From Flavilitoribacter sp020436695 (GTDB lineage: Bacteria; Bacteroidota; Bacteroidia; Chitinophagales; Saprospiraceae), in contig JAWKLQ010000018.1 of the NCBI GenBank assembly GCA_041392665.1, forward strand, positions 62,001-126,000: a stretch of 64,000 nt of DNA, written 5' to 3'. Each line of letters opens with the position of its first letter. Position 1 is the stretch's first letter. The position numbers and the translations under genes were made by a program. The notes beneath the pieces are model-generated. The model saw only the letters and a list, made by a program, of their open reading frames with translations, searched no databases and was not told the DNA's origin. This document shows positions 1 to 8,266 of the stretch, piece after piece.

Positions 1-584
1 TCTCCTTTCTCTTCCAATACACCGATCACTTTGAACGGAATGGAATTGAAACGAATGGTCTGTCCGATAGGAGAACTACCGTCGGGAAACAGATTATCCA
101 CTACGGTTTGGCCCAGTACGGCTACTTTGGCATTGCTTTTGATCTCCCGCGCAGTGAACATACTTCCTTCCTTCAGCCCCCAAACCTTTATGGCCAGATA
201 TTCAGGAGATATACCATAGATCGACGTGGGCCAGTTATTGGCTCCGTGGATGGCCTGCCCGCTGCTGTTGACCATGGGGGAGACGTTGGTTACCAACTGG
301 GCCTCATCCCGGATCGCTTCGTAATCTTCCATAGTCAGCGACTGCATATCGCCGGGGCCCTGCCGGACGCCCCCCATCATACCGGCACCCGGTCGGATGG
401 TCAGCATATTGGAACCCATACTGGAAATATTATTCCGAATGCTTTCTTTGGAGCCCTCTCCTATCGCCAGCATAGCGATCACCGATGCCACCCCGATAAT
501 GATCCCCAACATGGTCAGGAAAGCCCGGGTCCGGTTCAGCCGGATGGCGTTGGAGGCTATTTTTATGAGATTGACGATGTTCAT
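1..584 (-). CDS. MacB-type ABC transporter permease (N-terminal part, cut by window edge)
   Basis: Translating the minus strand from the ATG at 584 gives about 194 residues with no stop before the window edge. The protein starts MNIVNLIKIASNAIRLNRTR, then a membrane segment (TMLGIIIGVASVIAMLAIGEG), then the periplasmic MacB-type domain with the GSNMLTIRPG motif. This is the N-terminal half of a MacB/FtsX-family permease, which normally has four membrane segments and a large periplasmic domain between the first two; the rest lies outside the window. It follows the ABC ATPase, MacA-like and TolC-like genes on the same strand, so it should supply the membrane channel of that efflux pump. The 252-bp gap to the ATPase is unusually long and holds a repeat island. 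Confidence 0.9.
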   Translation of the reverse strand, partial: MNIVNLIKIASNAIRLNRTRAFLTMLGIIIGVASVIAMLAIGEGSKESIRNNISSMGSNMLTIRPGAGMMGGVRQGPGDMQSLTMEDYEAIRDEAQLVTNVSPMVNSSGQAIHGANNWPTSIYGISPEYLAIKVWGLKEGSMFTAREIKSNAKVAVLGQTVVDNLFPDGSSPIGQTIRFNSIPFKVIGVLEEKG

Positions 585-606
585 TTCTTTAAGTTTTTAG
601 TCGGCC

Positions 607-839
607 AGTCGTAAGTCATCAGTCGTAAGTCATTAGTCGTAAGTCATTAGTCGTAAGTCATCAGTCGTAAGTCATCAGCCGTAAGTCATCAGTCGATCAG
701 GTCATTGCTTAAGGTAAACTGCTTTGGCCGGAATTGTCATAAGATGCCATCTTCGATCTTAATAATTTCACCTTATTCCGCCAAACTGTAGTGCATGCAG
801 GAATGACTTACGACTATTGACTGATAGACTTACGACTTA
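607..839. repeat. 14-bp tandem repeat array with inverted tail
   Basis: Six consecutive 14-bp units (agtcgtaagtcatc, with c/t variation) run from 607 to 690, plus a partial seventh. About 100 bp further on, 802-839 carries the same unit inverted (aatgacttacgact and two shorter copies), running into the stop codon of the ABC ATPase gene. A transcript of either strand could pair head to tail. The island separates two genes of one operon. See the related islands at 2779-2964 and 33243-33405. Confidence 0.85.
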
Positions 840-1577
840 GTCCGCTATTGGTAATTTGGCCAGTTCTTCCTTCGCATTCAGGCGATTCAGGACCGGTTCA
901 TCTTTAATTACATGGCCATCTTTCAGTACGATGGTCCGCTTGCTGAAGCGGGCTATGTCCGGTTCGTGGGTCACGAATGCGATGGTCATCCCGTTGTCGT
1001 TCAGTTCCTGGAACAGCTGCATCACCTCGTAGGAGGTGCGGGTATCCAGGTTCCCGGTAGCTTCATCGGCCAGTAACACTACCGGCTGATTGACCAGAGA
1101 CCGGGCGATGGCCACCCGCTGCTGCTGCCCACCGGACAATTGACTCGGCGTATGATCCAGACGGTCTGCCAGACCTACCTTGGTCAGTGCCGCTATAGCA
1201 CGTTCCTTTCGTTCTTTCGACGAGATCCCCGAGTTGTACATCAGCGGCAGTTCGGCATTTTCCAGTGCGGTGGTCTTGGGTAATAAGTTGTACGACTGGA
1301 AAATGAACCCGATCTTGGCATTCCGGATCTTGGCCAGCTGGTTGCGCGACAGCTCTTTTACCGCCGCTCCGTCCAGCTCGTAGACACCCTCTGAGGCGCG
1401 ATCCAGACATCCCAGGATATTCAACAGCGTGGATTTTCCGGAGCCGCTGGATCCCATGATGGTCACGAATTCGCCCTGCCTGATGGTAATATCTACGCCT
1501 TTAAGCGCCCGGACGACCTGGTCGCCCATCTTAAACTCGCGCTTCAGCTCACTGGTATGAATTACTGCCTGTTCCAT
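837..1577 (-). CDS. ABC transporter ATP-binding protein (MacB/LolD type)
   Basis: 246 residues, the usual length for a stand-alone MacB/LolD-class ATPase. Walker A GSSGSGKST lies near residue 43, the ABC signature LSGGQQQRVAIA near 146, and Walker B VVLLADEATGNLD follows, then the H-loop (VTHEP). It powers export or lipoprotein-release-type mechanotransmission by the permease encoded next (1-584). Its ATG shares one base with the stop codon of the upstream MacA-like gene, which indicates translational coupling. In proteobacterial MacB the ATPase and permease are fused; here they are separate genes, as is common in Bacteroidota. Confidence 0.95.
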   Translation of the reverse strand: MEQAVIHTSELKREFKMGDQVVRALKGVDITIRQGEFVTIMGSSGSGKSTLLNILGCLDRASEGVYELDGAAVKELSRNQLAKIRNAKIGFIFQSYNLLPKTTALENAELPLMYNSGISSKERKERAIAALTKVGLADRLDHTPSQLSGGQQQRVAIARSLVNQPVVLLADEATGNLDTRTSYEVMQLFQELNDNGMTIAFVTHEPDIARFSKRTIVLKDGHVIKDEPVLNRLNAKEELAKLPIAD

Positions 1578-2770
1578 TATCTTCTTCCTGGAGGCTTCGG
1601 CATGAAGGGGCTGTCACCCGTCACTTCGCTTGCCGGAGCCAGATTATTTTCTTTCAAATTATATACCACTTCGTCTCCCACGTTCAATCCGCTCAGTACC
1701 TGGTAGTTGATGCCGTCACTTTCACCCAGCTCCACTTCCTTCTGGCTCAACAGGCCCGACGGTTCTTTCACCCAGATCTTTTGGCCGCCGCCGGCCGGAG
1801 CTCCTGTATCCGGCGGCAGGCCCTGTTGTTCATAGTATTGAGTCAACAATTGTGCGTCGGGTGTAAAATTGATCGCCTTGGCTTCCAGCACTGTTTCATC
1901 ATTCAGTTCTTTGGTGTAGATGGCAATGGTAGCTGTCAGCCCTGGTTTTAACTTTAGCTCCGGGTTATCTGCTGCAACAATTACCGTATAGGTCACTACA
2001 TTTGAAGTCACCGTTGCGCCAAGCCTCACCTGAGCCACTACCCCTTCAAAGGCTTCATCGGGGTACGCATCCACCGTGAAGCTAACGCGCTGTCCTTCCT
2101 TCACGCCACCGATATCCGCCTCGTCCACATCGGCCTCTACCTGCATCTTGGTCAGGTCACGGGCAATCGTGAACAGCGTAGGCGTGCTGTAACTGGCCGC
2201 CACGGTCTGTCCTTCCTCCACATCTTTAGTCAGCACCACTCCGTCAATCGGAGAATAGATGTTGGCGTACGAGAGGTTGGTCTGGGCCTGCGCCAGACTG
2301 GACTTGCGTTGGGTAACGGCCTGTTCAGCGTTCTTCAACTGGTAGGCGGCCTGCTCGTAGTCGGCCCGGCTGATCACCTGCGCATTGTACATATTCTCCT
2401 GCCGTTCGTAATTCTGCTTGTAGTAATTGAGCTCATTCAGTGCGGAGTTATAACTGGCCTCAGCGTCCGAAAGCGCGGCTTTCAGGTTAGATTTGTCCAA
2501 CTCAGCGAGCAGTTGTCCTTTTTTGACCACACTGTTGTAGTCCACGTGTATTTTGCTTACCTCGCCCGAAACCTGGGTACCAATTTCCACCTGCTCCACC
2601 GGTTCGACCGTGCCGGTAGCAGAAACCTCATTGGTGATATTGCCTTTTTTCACCCGGACGGTCTCCACCACTACCTGCGTCTGACCGCTCTGGTTGAAGT
2701 ACCGGTAGCCAAAGTAGGCGGCCGCGGCCAGTACGGCGATGATGATCGTTGTTGTGATGAATCTTTTCAT
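1577..2770 (-). CDS. MacA/HlyD-type periplasmic adaptor protein
   Basis: 397 residues. It has an N-terminal membrane anchor (residues 5-24), a barrel-sandwich (lipoyl-like) half, an Ala/Gln/Glu-rich coiled-coil hairpin around residues 100-165, then the second lipoyl half (YSPIDGVVLTKDVEEGQTV) and the beta-barrel region. This is the membrane fusion protein linking the inner-membrane ABC permease to the TolC-like outer-membrane channel. A Pro/Gly-rich stretch (PPDTGAPAGGG) interrupts the C-terminal domain. It sits between tolC and the ABC ATPase on the same strand. The substrate cannot be read from the sequence; MacA homologues handle macrolides, peptides or lipids. Confidence 0.93.
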   Translation of the reverse strand: MKRFITTTIIIAVLAAAAYFGYRYFNQSGQTQVVVETVRVKKGNITNEVSATGTVEPVEQVEIGTQVSGEVSKIHVDYNSVVKKGQLLAELDKSNLKAALSDAEASYNSALNELNYYKQNYERQENMYNAQVISRADYEQAAYQLKNAEQAVTQRKSSLAQAQTNLSYANIYSPIDGVVLTKDVEEGQTVAASYSTPTLFTIARDLTKMQVEADVDEADIGGVKEGQRVSFTVDAYPDEAFEGVVAQVRLGATVTSNVVTYTVIVAADNPELKLKPGLTATIAIYTKELNDETVLEAKAINFTPDAQLLTQYYEQQGLPPDTGAPAGGGQKIWVKEPSGLLSQKEVELGESDGINYQVLSGLNVGDEVVYNLKENNLAPASEVTGDSPFMPKPPGRR

Positions 2771-2778
2771 GGCTTTTA

Positions 2779-2964
2779 TGTCAGTTGTACAGTTGTCAGT
2801 TAGTCAGTGATCAGTTGTCAGTTGGTCTTGTCGCTAGTAGAAGTCAAAAGTTTTGGTCCGGATTGCTGTTTATGTGAAAGCTTCTATCCCTCCAATCCGT
2901 GTTAGCCCCCTTAATCTTAACTTTACTTTTCAAAATGACCACTGATCCCTGACAACTGATTACT
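2779..2964. repeat. TCAGTTG-type repeat head with inverted tail
   Basis: The head (2779-2827) contains tcagttg/cagttag/tcagtga heptad-like units; the tail (2935-2964) holds the inverse (gaccactgatccctgacaactgatt). About 105 bp of unrelated sequence lies between. The layout matches the island at 607-839 although the unit sequence differs. It occupies almost the whole gap between the tolC-like stop codon and the macA-like start codon. Confidence 0.7.
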
Positions 2965-2973
2965 AAAATTTAT

Positions 2974-4299
2974 TTATTCAAAATTGATTGCTTTCCCCTG
3001 ATAATAGTTGAGCAATTGTTCGTACAGGAGGCCCATGTATTTCACCTGCAGGTACTCCTGTTCGGCATTGATATAAGTAGTCTGCGTCAGTAACAGATCC
3101 GTGGTAGTAGAACCTCCGAATTCGTATTTCTTCCGCGCCAGATCGTACGACAGCTCGGCTGCATCGCGCATGGCCCTGGATGAGCTATGCTCGCTCTGGT
3201 TATTCACGGCATTCAGCCAGGCGGTCTCAATAGACTGGTAAAGGTTCTTGCCGGCCTGCTGCTTGTTCAGCTGGTTCTGCTCCAGTTCTATTTTCACCAG
3301 ACTTTCGTTCGTCCTGTTGGTGAACTTGCTGAAGATCGGCACACTGACCGACAACCCCAGCGAGTTGCTCAGGTTGAGATCCAACTGTTGTCCGAAGCTG
3401 TAATCACGAGATGAGGTGTAACCCGTACCCAGGCCAAAGGATAGGGATACCGTAGGCAAGGTGCCCGCTCTGGCCAGTTCCAGATCTTTCAGGCTGCTCT
3501 CCTTGATCACATCGTATTTCCGCACATCGGGAAGGGTATTGAGCGCCTCCCGGTAAATGCTCGATTTATCCGGGATCACGTAGTTCAGGTCATCCTCTAC
3601 TGCCGGTATTTCGATCTCGAAATCAACTTCCGGATCCAGTTCCAGCAATTGCTTTAATTGCAGCAATTGTTGCTGATAGGTATTGGCGGCTACTACGATA
3701 CTGTGCTGATTGGCGGCATGTTGTGCCTCAATATCGGCCAGATCCTTCCGGGCAAGCGCTCCATTGTCAAATTGGCCCTGCGCCTGTTTAAGTTGCTCAT
3801 TTGAGGCAGCTTCCGTATTCCTGGCGATGTCAATGCTCTCCTTGTAATAGAGAGCCTGCACATAGGCCTCCAGGATGCTGAGTTTGATATTGTTCCTGGC
3901 TTCCTCAATGCTCAACTCGTTCTGGGACAGCAGGATCTCATTCTTTTCGATCTGCAGATTGGCCCGGTTCCCGCTGTAGAGGGTCACGGAAGATCCCAGA
4001 TTGATGCTGTTGGAATAAATGCTCTTGCTGACGAAGTCGCTGGTGATCGGATCGATGCTGGAACCGTTGGCCAGGTTGTTGGACAGGTTAGCACTTAAAC
4101 TGGGCAGCCGGTCGTATTTCGACTGCTGATAGTTCAGTTGCGTCGTTGCCTTGTCGAGTACAGCTTTCTGTACATCCAGGTTGTTTGCTACTGCGTAGTC
4201 GATACATTCCTGTAAGGACCAGACTTTGTTCTGAGCCGGGAGATTCCCCCAGGCCAGGGCCAGCAAAATGATGATGATATGTCGTATTTCCTTTTTCAC
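2974..4299 (-). CDS. TolC-family outer-membrane efflux channel
   Basis: 441 residues, typical TolC/OEP length. It has a signal peptide (hydrophobic IIIILLALAWG, cleavage near the PAQ at residues 21-23), then the first OEP repeat starting WSLQECIDYAVANN, long Gln/Ala-rich helices and a second repeat ending in a coiled-coil region. It would form the trimeric outer-membrane exit duct for the ABC pump encoded downstream. It is first in the operon: a good Bacteroidota promoter lies at 4325-4355, about 26 bp upstream of the ATG. Residues LELDPEVDFEIE are typical of Bacteroidota members of the family. Confidence 0.95.
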   Translation of the reverse strand: MKKEIRHIIIILLALAWGNLPAQNKVWSLQECIDYAVANNLDVQKAVLDKATTQLNYQQSKYDRLPSLSANLSNNLANGSSIDPITSDFVSKSIYSNSINLGSSVTLYSGNRANLQIEKNEILLSQNELSIEEARNNIKLSILEAYVQALYYKESIDIARNTEAASNEQLKQAQGQFDNGALARKDLADIEAQHAANQHSIVVAANTYQQQLLQLKQLLELDPEVDFEIEIPAVEDDLNYVIPDKSSIYREALNTLPDVRKYDVIKESSLKDLELARAGTLPTVSLSFGLGTGYTSSRDYSFGQQLDLNLSNSLGLSVSVPIFSKFTNRTNESLVKIELEQNQLNKQQAGKNLYQSIETAWLNAVNNQSEHSSSRAMRDAAELSYDLARKKYEFGGSTTTDLLLTQTTYINAEQEYLQVKYMGLLYEQLLNYYQGKAINFE

Positions 4300-4324
4300 A
4301 ACCTCTTTCGTAAATGATTCCCTA

Positions 4325-4399
4325 CAAAGTTGAGGGCAAACGAAGCGGTATCAAAATGGGATATACGACTCGGGCGATTGTCTAAACGACTCGGGTGAT
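4325..4399 (-). promoter_or_regulatory. Promoter and direct-repeat operator of the tolC efflux operon
   Basis: Read on the minus strand, TTTG (4352-4355), a 19-bp spacer, then CAACTTTG (4325-4332) matches the Bacteroidota -33/-7 consensus TTTG-N19-TAnnTTTG with one mismatch. Just upstream are two copies of acgactcgggYgat (plus-strand 4365-4378 and 4386-4399). Their 21-bp spacing puts both on one face of the helix, as expected for an activator bound next to the -33 element. The regulator is not identified. Confidence 0.55.
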
Positions 4400-4537
4400 C
4401 ATATCTATGAAATCAACTCCTGATCAGTCGTTTTTACAGTAATATTTGATAAGATTAGTTTGAGATAAAGCAGATCCGGAGCGTTTATGGATGGTGTACC
4501 TTCCCGGATAATGGGTGAAGCAGTAATTCAATGAGAT

Positions 4538-4966
4538 CTACATTATCAGATTATCCTGGTCGTCAAATTCCACAAAGGGGTTATAGGCAACCTCGAATAG
4601 ATGTCCGTCCGGATCGCTGAAGTAGCCACTGTAACCGCCCCAAAATACCTTTTCAGCGGGTTTGACAATAGTAGCGCCCAGTTTTTCCACTTCAGCCAAT
4701 ACTTCCTCCACCTCTTTTTCCGACTTCGTATTATACGCCATCGTAATACCTGAAAAACCGGTACCGGAGGAGGGAACGGTGACATCTTCCGCCAATGCCT
4801 CTCTTGGATACAAAGCCAGCACCATGCCTCCCAATTGAAAAAAGGCAATATCACCCTGACTGGCTTCCGATTTTTTCCAGCCCAGCCCTTTTTCATAAAA
4901 GTCGAGTGATCTTTGCAGATCCTCCACACCAAGAGTGATGATGTTTAGTTTCTGTCTCATTGGCAT
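4538..4966 (-). CDS. VOC-family (glyoxalase/bleomycin-resistance fold) protein
   Basis: 142 residues from the ATG at 4966 (an alternative Met lies two codons later). An upstream in-frame start at 5044 would overlap the neighbouring gene by 74 bp, so it is rejected. The pattern is LNIITLGVEDLQRSLDFYEKGLGWK, then ALYPREALAED, then GYSGYFSDPDGHLFEVAYNP: one VOC module pair with the C-terminal DPDGHLFE metal-ligand motif. VOC proteins are metal-dependent lyases, dioxygenases or resistance proteins; the substrate here cannot be predicted. It starts 4 bp after the stop of the membrane protein gene upstream, so the two are probably co-transcribed. Confidence 0.88.
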   Translation of the reverse strand: MPMRQKLNIITLGVEDLQRSLDFYEKGLGWKKSEASQGDIAFFQLGGMVLALYPREALAEDVTVPSSGTGFSGITMAYNTKSEKEVEEVLAEVEKLGATIVKPAEKVFWGGYSGYFSDPDGHLFEVAYNPFVEFDDQDNLIM

Positions 4967-4970
4967 TATT

Positions 4971-5552
4971 TTACTTGCGAACTTGTAGATCGTTTGACAT
5001 TCTCCTTTGCAATCTTCTATTCCCAAAGAATATCCACAGCGCAAAAGACAACAAAGTTAATGAAGTGAAGATAGGAATATAAGCCATCTGATCCGTATTA
5101 ATGGACAAGGCAATGAACAGTGAGCCTAAGGAAATCAACACTGCGGTAACCGCATACCCTAATTCATCGTAAAACCAGGCATACGGAAACAGGTGAGCGC
5201 CGGTAATGATCGCGTAGGCCATGATGAAATAGTCCGGGTATCGAAGTAAAATGAATATCAGAAATGGGAAGTAGATCAATTGAGCGAAATTCAGCCAGAG
5301 CCCAAGTGACTGCAATGGGTTTCCCTCTATTTTCCATTCAGTTTTAAAGATCTTTGAGAATCCAAATGCCAGGGGAAGCAATATAGCACCGAAAATGAAA
5401 GTAAAAATGCTCTTGGTGTAAGCATTATAATCCAACGTCCAGATGATGTAGATGCCCATCCAGACTATTCCCGCTGCCAGAATAAAATCGATCCCGTTTT
5501 TTGCCTTCAGCTGAATTTCTGTTTTCAGGTCCTGCAACTCATTATTTCCCAT
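4971..5552 (-). CDS. Conserved membrane protein of unknown function
   Basis: 193 residues with about six hydrophobic segments (FILAAGIVWMGIYII, SIFTFIFGAILLPLAFG, LIYFPFLIFILL, FIMAYAIITGAHLFPYAWF, VTAVLISLGSLFIAL, IPIFTSLTLLSFALWIFFG) and a basic C-terminal tail (RRLQRRMSND). The motif HLFPYAWFYDELGY looks like that of the DUF7010-type membrane protein family, but I cannot confirm membership. No enzymatic motif is visible. It lies directly upstream of the VOC gene on the same strand with a 4-bp gap. Confidence 0.75.
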   Translation of the reverse strand: MGNNELQDLKTEIQLKAKNGIDFILAAGIVWMGIYIIWTLDYNAYTKSIFTFIFGAILLPLAFGFSKIFKTEWKIEGNPLQSLGLWLNFAQLIYFPFLIFILLRYPDYFIMAYAIITGAHLFPYAWFYDELGYAVTAVLISLGSLFIALSINTDQMAYIPIFTSLTLLSFALWIFFGNRRLQRRMSNDLQVRK

Positions 5553-5766
5553 CGTATAAAGGGTTTTAGCATGCTCTTAATTTGGAGCTATTCCACATTG
5601 AAGCTCCTTCAATATCCAAATTGTTCATTGGTATTCAAAGTGATTGCCAGCTTATTGAGTACTTTGCTGGCCTGGCATGTTGTATCGGTGCATTCGTTGA
5701 GTATTTCCGACCCTCGATATTTTATCTTTTGCACCCTGATCTGTAAGAAGAATATCATATCCGGCA

Positions 5767-6315
5767 TCAAGGTGCCACTCGCTTACGATGTACCGGCACA
5801 TTCACGGCAAGTGTCAGATGCAAAGCCGCGTGTCGCAGATCTTCAAAATCACGATTGTAAAAAGTAGGAATATTGAAGCCCATCACCGCCTTGAACCAGT
5901 GATTGGCAAATCCGATCTCGGGAGATAGTTTCAGGTTCCCGTATTGAAAATCCGTATAATAGTCGAGGTAGAGTCCAATGTGGCCCATCCAGGCTCGGCT
6001 GCCGACACCAACCCGGGTAGAAGTCAGGAACCGGCGATGGATCGCCCAGGATTGAGTAGCGGAAAAGATTAAGCCAAAAGGACCGTGCGGACCTCCGTGT
6101 GTCATCCAAGAACGCGCATAACCGAATTCCAGTAAACGGAGTGGCAGCTCCGGGTATTTCTCCTGATGGTCAGCTCCCAGATAGGTATAGCCCAACACCA
6201 GTTCGTGAGAATTGATCTGATAAAATGGAATGGGAGGAAGGCGTGTCTCCTGACCGAAAGTCAGTACAACCAAGCAAAGTTGAAAAAAGAGTACAGTTTG
6301 GATGCTATTGATCAT
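5767..6315 (-). CDS. Hypothetical secreted protein, possible small outer-membrane barrel
   Basis: 182 residues. There is an N-terminal signal peptide (QTVLFFQLCLVVLTFGQ), then alternating polar/aromatic stretches such as HELVLGYTYLG, FGLIFSATQSWAI, GHIGLYLDYYTDFQ and KLSPEIGFANHWFKAVMGFNIP, with many aromatic residues at strand ends. That pattern fits a short beta-barrel or a periplasmic beta-sandwich. I do not recognise a family. It starts 39 bp after the stop of the MFS transporter gene on the same strand and could be in its transcript. The 214-bp gap on its 3' side (5553-5766) contains an imperfect dyad at 5579-5622 and no gene. Confidence 0.65.
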   Translation of the reverse strand: MINSIQTVLFFQLCLVVLTFGQETRLPPIPFYQINSHELVLGYTYLGADHQEKYPELPLRLLEFGYARSWMTHGGPHGPFGLIFSATQSWAIHRRFLTSTRVGVGSRAWMGHIGLYLDYYTDFQYGNLKLSPEIGFANHWFKAVMGFNIPTFYNRDFEDLRHAALHLTLAVNVPVHRKRVAP

Positions 6316-6354
6316 AGACAGAGAGCGGTATAACCGGTAAACAAAATTCTTGCG

Positions 6355-7659
6355 CTATACCGGTTTATGTTTCGGAATTTTAAGAAAGAACGTTAAGATC
6401 ATCGCTACCAAACATGCTCCGGCTGCTGCCAGGAAGGGAATGAGCCAAAAGCCGATGCCGGCTGCATTTCCCGCCATGTCTTTTACCGCTCCTGCCAACA
6501 ATGGACCCAAGATCCCGGCAAAGCCATAAGCGAGGAACACCCAACCGTAATTTTCTCCGATATTCTTCTTGCCGAAATATACCGCCGTGGCAGCCGGGAA
6601 AAGTGCGAAGTTACCTCCGAAATTCAACCCGATGATCGCCGCTCCCAGCATTAAGCCGGCAGCAGATTGTCCCAACCAGAAAAATCCGGCCATCATAATG
6701 CCTTGTGAAAGCAGCATGATCCGCAGCGTCTTTTTCCTGCCCAGTATATCCGACAATCGCCCATACCCTATCCGTCCCAGTCCATTCATAATGGCGTAGA
6801 TGGCCATGGCCGTGCCCGCAATAACGGAAGCCTCCGCCGCACTTTTGGCGGAGAGCGCATCGATACCAAACAGTTTGATGCAGTAAATTACCATTAATCC
6901 GGCAAAAGCAGAAAGTAAAAACATGCTGAACAACAATCTGAATTGTGGTGTGTGCAGCATCTCCGGACCGTGAAAATCAACCGATTCAAAATCGGGATTC
7001 AAGGCATCCGTTTTAGGATTCCAGCCTTCGGGCATGTAGCCATCGGGTGGTAGTTTCATGACCAAAGCTCCCAGTACTACGCCTACCACCAGAATTAATC
7101 CGTACAGTACAAAGGTGCTTTCCATTCCCGGCAGACCGAAAATGGACAGGTTCTGTAAAAGCCCGCCGCCAAACCAGGCCCCGGCCGCTTTGATCCAGAA
7201 GGTAGCTCCGAACCCGAATCCGGCCACCGCCAATCCGGAAACCAGCCCAACCTTATCGGGATACCAACTGATCCCTATTTTCAAAGGAACCGCATACGCC
7301 AAACCGATACCCGCACCACTGATAACCCCAATGGTGAGCAAAAGGCTGATGAAACTCCCTCCGGAAAATCCCGCCAGAATGTAACCAAGACCAAGCAAGG
7401 CCCCTCCTATTGCCGTCAGCTTACCGGCGGAGATCCGACCCATTATTCTTCCCGCAATGATCATGAAGACGGAAAAGGTGAAAAGACCTACTGAAAATAT
7501 CCAGGCGGATTGTGCGGCAGTAAACCCCTTACCTCCCTCTGCAATAGCCGTGCTTAGTGGTACGGTAAATACGGACCAGGCATAGATAATGCCTAAACAA
7601 AGCTGGATCAATATCCCACCGGCGATCACGATCCATCGGTTGTTGTATGTGATTTTCAT
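6355..7659 (-). CDS. MFS transporter, OFA (oxalate/formate antiporter-like) family
   Basis: 434 residues with twelve predicted membrane segments. The family signature near the N-terminus, GGILIQLCLGIIYAWSVFTVPL, is characteristic of the OFA subfamily, as are GAGIGLAYAVPLKIGISWYPDKVGLVSG and the cytoplasmic GRLSDILGRKK loop. Family members exchange small monocarboxylates or dicarboxylates across the inner membrane; the substrate is not determined here. A Pro-rich central loop (PPDGYMPEGWNPKTD) is also typical. The upstream region (7660-7805) has no clear promoter. Confidence 0.9.
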   Translation of the reverse strand: MKITYNNRWIVIAGGILIQLCLGIIYAWSVFTVPLSTAIAEGGKGFTAAQSAWIFSVGLFTFSVFMIIAGRIMGRISAGKLTAIGGALLGLGYILAGFSGGSFISLLLTIGVISGAGIGLAYAVPLKIGISWYPDKVGLVSGLAVAGFGFGATFWIKAAGAWFGGGLLQNLSIFGLPGMESTFVLYGLILVVGVVLGALVMKLPPDGYMPEGWNPKTDALNPDFESVDFHGPEMLHTPQFRLLFSMFLLSAFAGLMVIYCIKLFGIDALSAKSAAEASVIAGTAMAIYAIMNGLGRIGYGRLSDILGRKKTLRIMLLSQGIMMAGFFWLGQSAAGLMLGAAIIGLNFGGNFALFPAATAVYFGKKNIGENYGWVFLAYGFAGILGPLLAGAVKDMAGNAAGIGFWLIPFLAAAGACLVAMILTFFLKIPKHKPV

Positions 7660-7805
7660 AATGCGTCCTCATTTCTTGAGAATAGATCAGTAGCCTGACA
7701 ACTTGAGTTAATGAGAACTAAGTTAATTCGCTTTTCCAGGGGAAGTAATGACCATAATCAACTGGCATTCAGCCAGGATATGATATTAAGCATTTCTTCA
7801 TTATA

Positions 7806-7926
7806 CTACTGGACATTTGGAAATTTGGACGTTGGGATATTGGGACTTAAGAGGTTCAATCCCAAGGTCCTAACATCCCTGATCCACAGCGTCCGCCCAG
7901 TCATTTTTTTGCAAAATGTCCAGTAG
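7806..7926. repeat. Short inverted-repeat-bounded intergenic element
   Basis: ctactggacattt (7806-7818) and aaatgtccagtag (7914-7926) are a perfect 13-bp inverted repeat around 95 bp. Inside are TTGG-GA-rich tandem copies (tttggaaatttgg, ttgggatattggga) followed by a partly inverted stretch (aatcccaaggtcc). No coding sequence is convincing here. It lies just 3' of the cupin gene and 5' of the MFS gene. Confidence 0.65.
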
Positions 7927-7936
7927 ATATGTTCCT

Positions 7937-8266
7937 TCATCTCACCAGAAGCAACTGACAGGTACTAACACCAACTAACCAATGCTTTACCATAGGTTCT
8001 ATATCATGGTAGTCTCCCGTCCGCAGCATTATTTCCACTCCCTTTTCATCCCGATATACGACTTCTCCCGCCACACAGACCAATAGCGCAGGTGTTTTGG
8101 TGATGTGCTCTTTCAATATGCCATTTTCTGTAATCCTTATTGCTGTAGCAGTGCATCCCGAAAGCTTACTGACCACCTTAGCACTTACCTCTTTTTGATC
8201 GTCGTGAATGTCGCGTAGATTCATTTGAACTAGTTTTGTTAATAACGTTGTAACTATATTATTCAA
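7937..8266 (-). CDS. Small cupin-fold protein
   Basis: 109 residues (or 95 from the internal Met at 8224, MNLRDIHDD). The ordered pieces KTPALLVCVAGEVVYRDEKGVEIMLRTGDYHDIEPMVKHWLVG resemble a single cupin barrel: a G-E-V turn, the L-x-x-G-D turn and a late His (KHW). The first conserved cupin His pair (G-x5-H-x-H) is not seen, so metal binding is uncertain. Such small cupins often serve as sensors or stress-related binding proteins. It is flanked by repeat islands on both sides and has no evident operon partner. Confidence 0.65.
   Translation of the reverse strand: MNNIVTTLLTKLVQMNLRDIHDDQKEVSAKVVSKLSGCTATAIRITENGILKEHITKTPALLVCVAGEVVYRDEKGVEIMLRTGDYHDIEPMVKHWLVGVSTCQLLLVR

Noticed and set aside
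607..700. Possible CRISPR array
   Set aside because: The 14-bp units are directly tandem with no spacers and there are no cas genes.
4967..5044. Longer N-terminus for the glyoxalase-like gene (start at 5044)
   Set aside because: It would overlap the upstream membrane-protein gene by 74 bp and adds a Cys-rich leader not seen in VOC proteins.
5571..5867. 98-codon frame across a gap and the end of a neighbouring gene
   Set aside because: It overlaps the 3' end of the gene at 5767-6315 in antisense and has no domain features.
7711..7926. 71-codon frame in the gap before the MFS gene
   Set aside because: It lies across the inverted-repeat element and encodes repeat-derived residues only.
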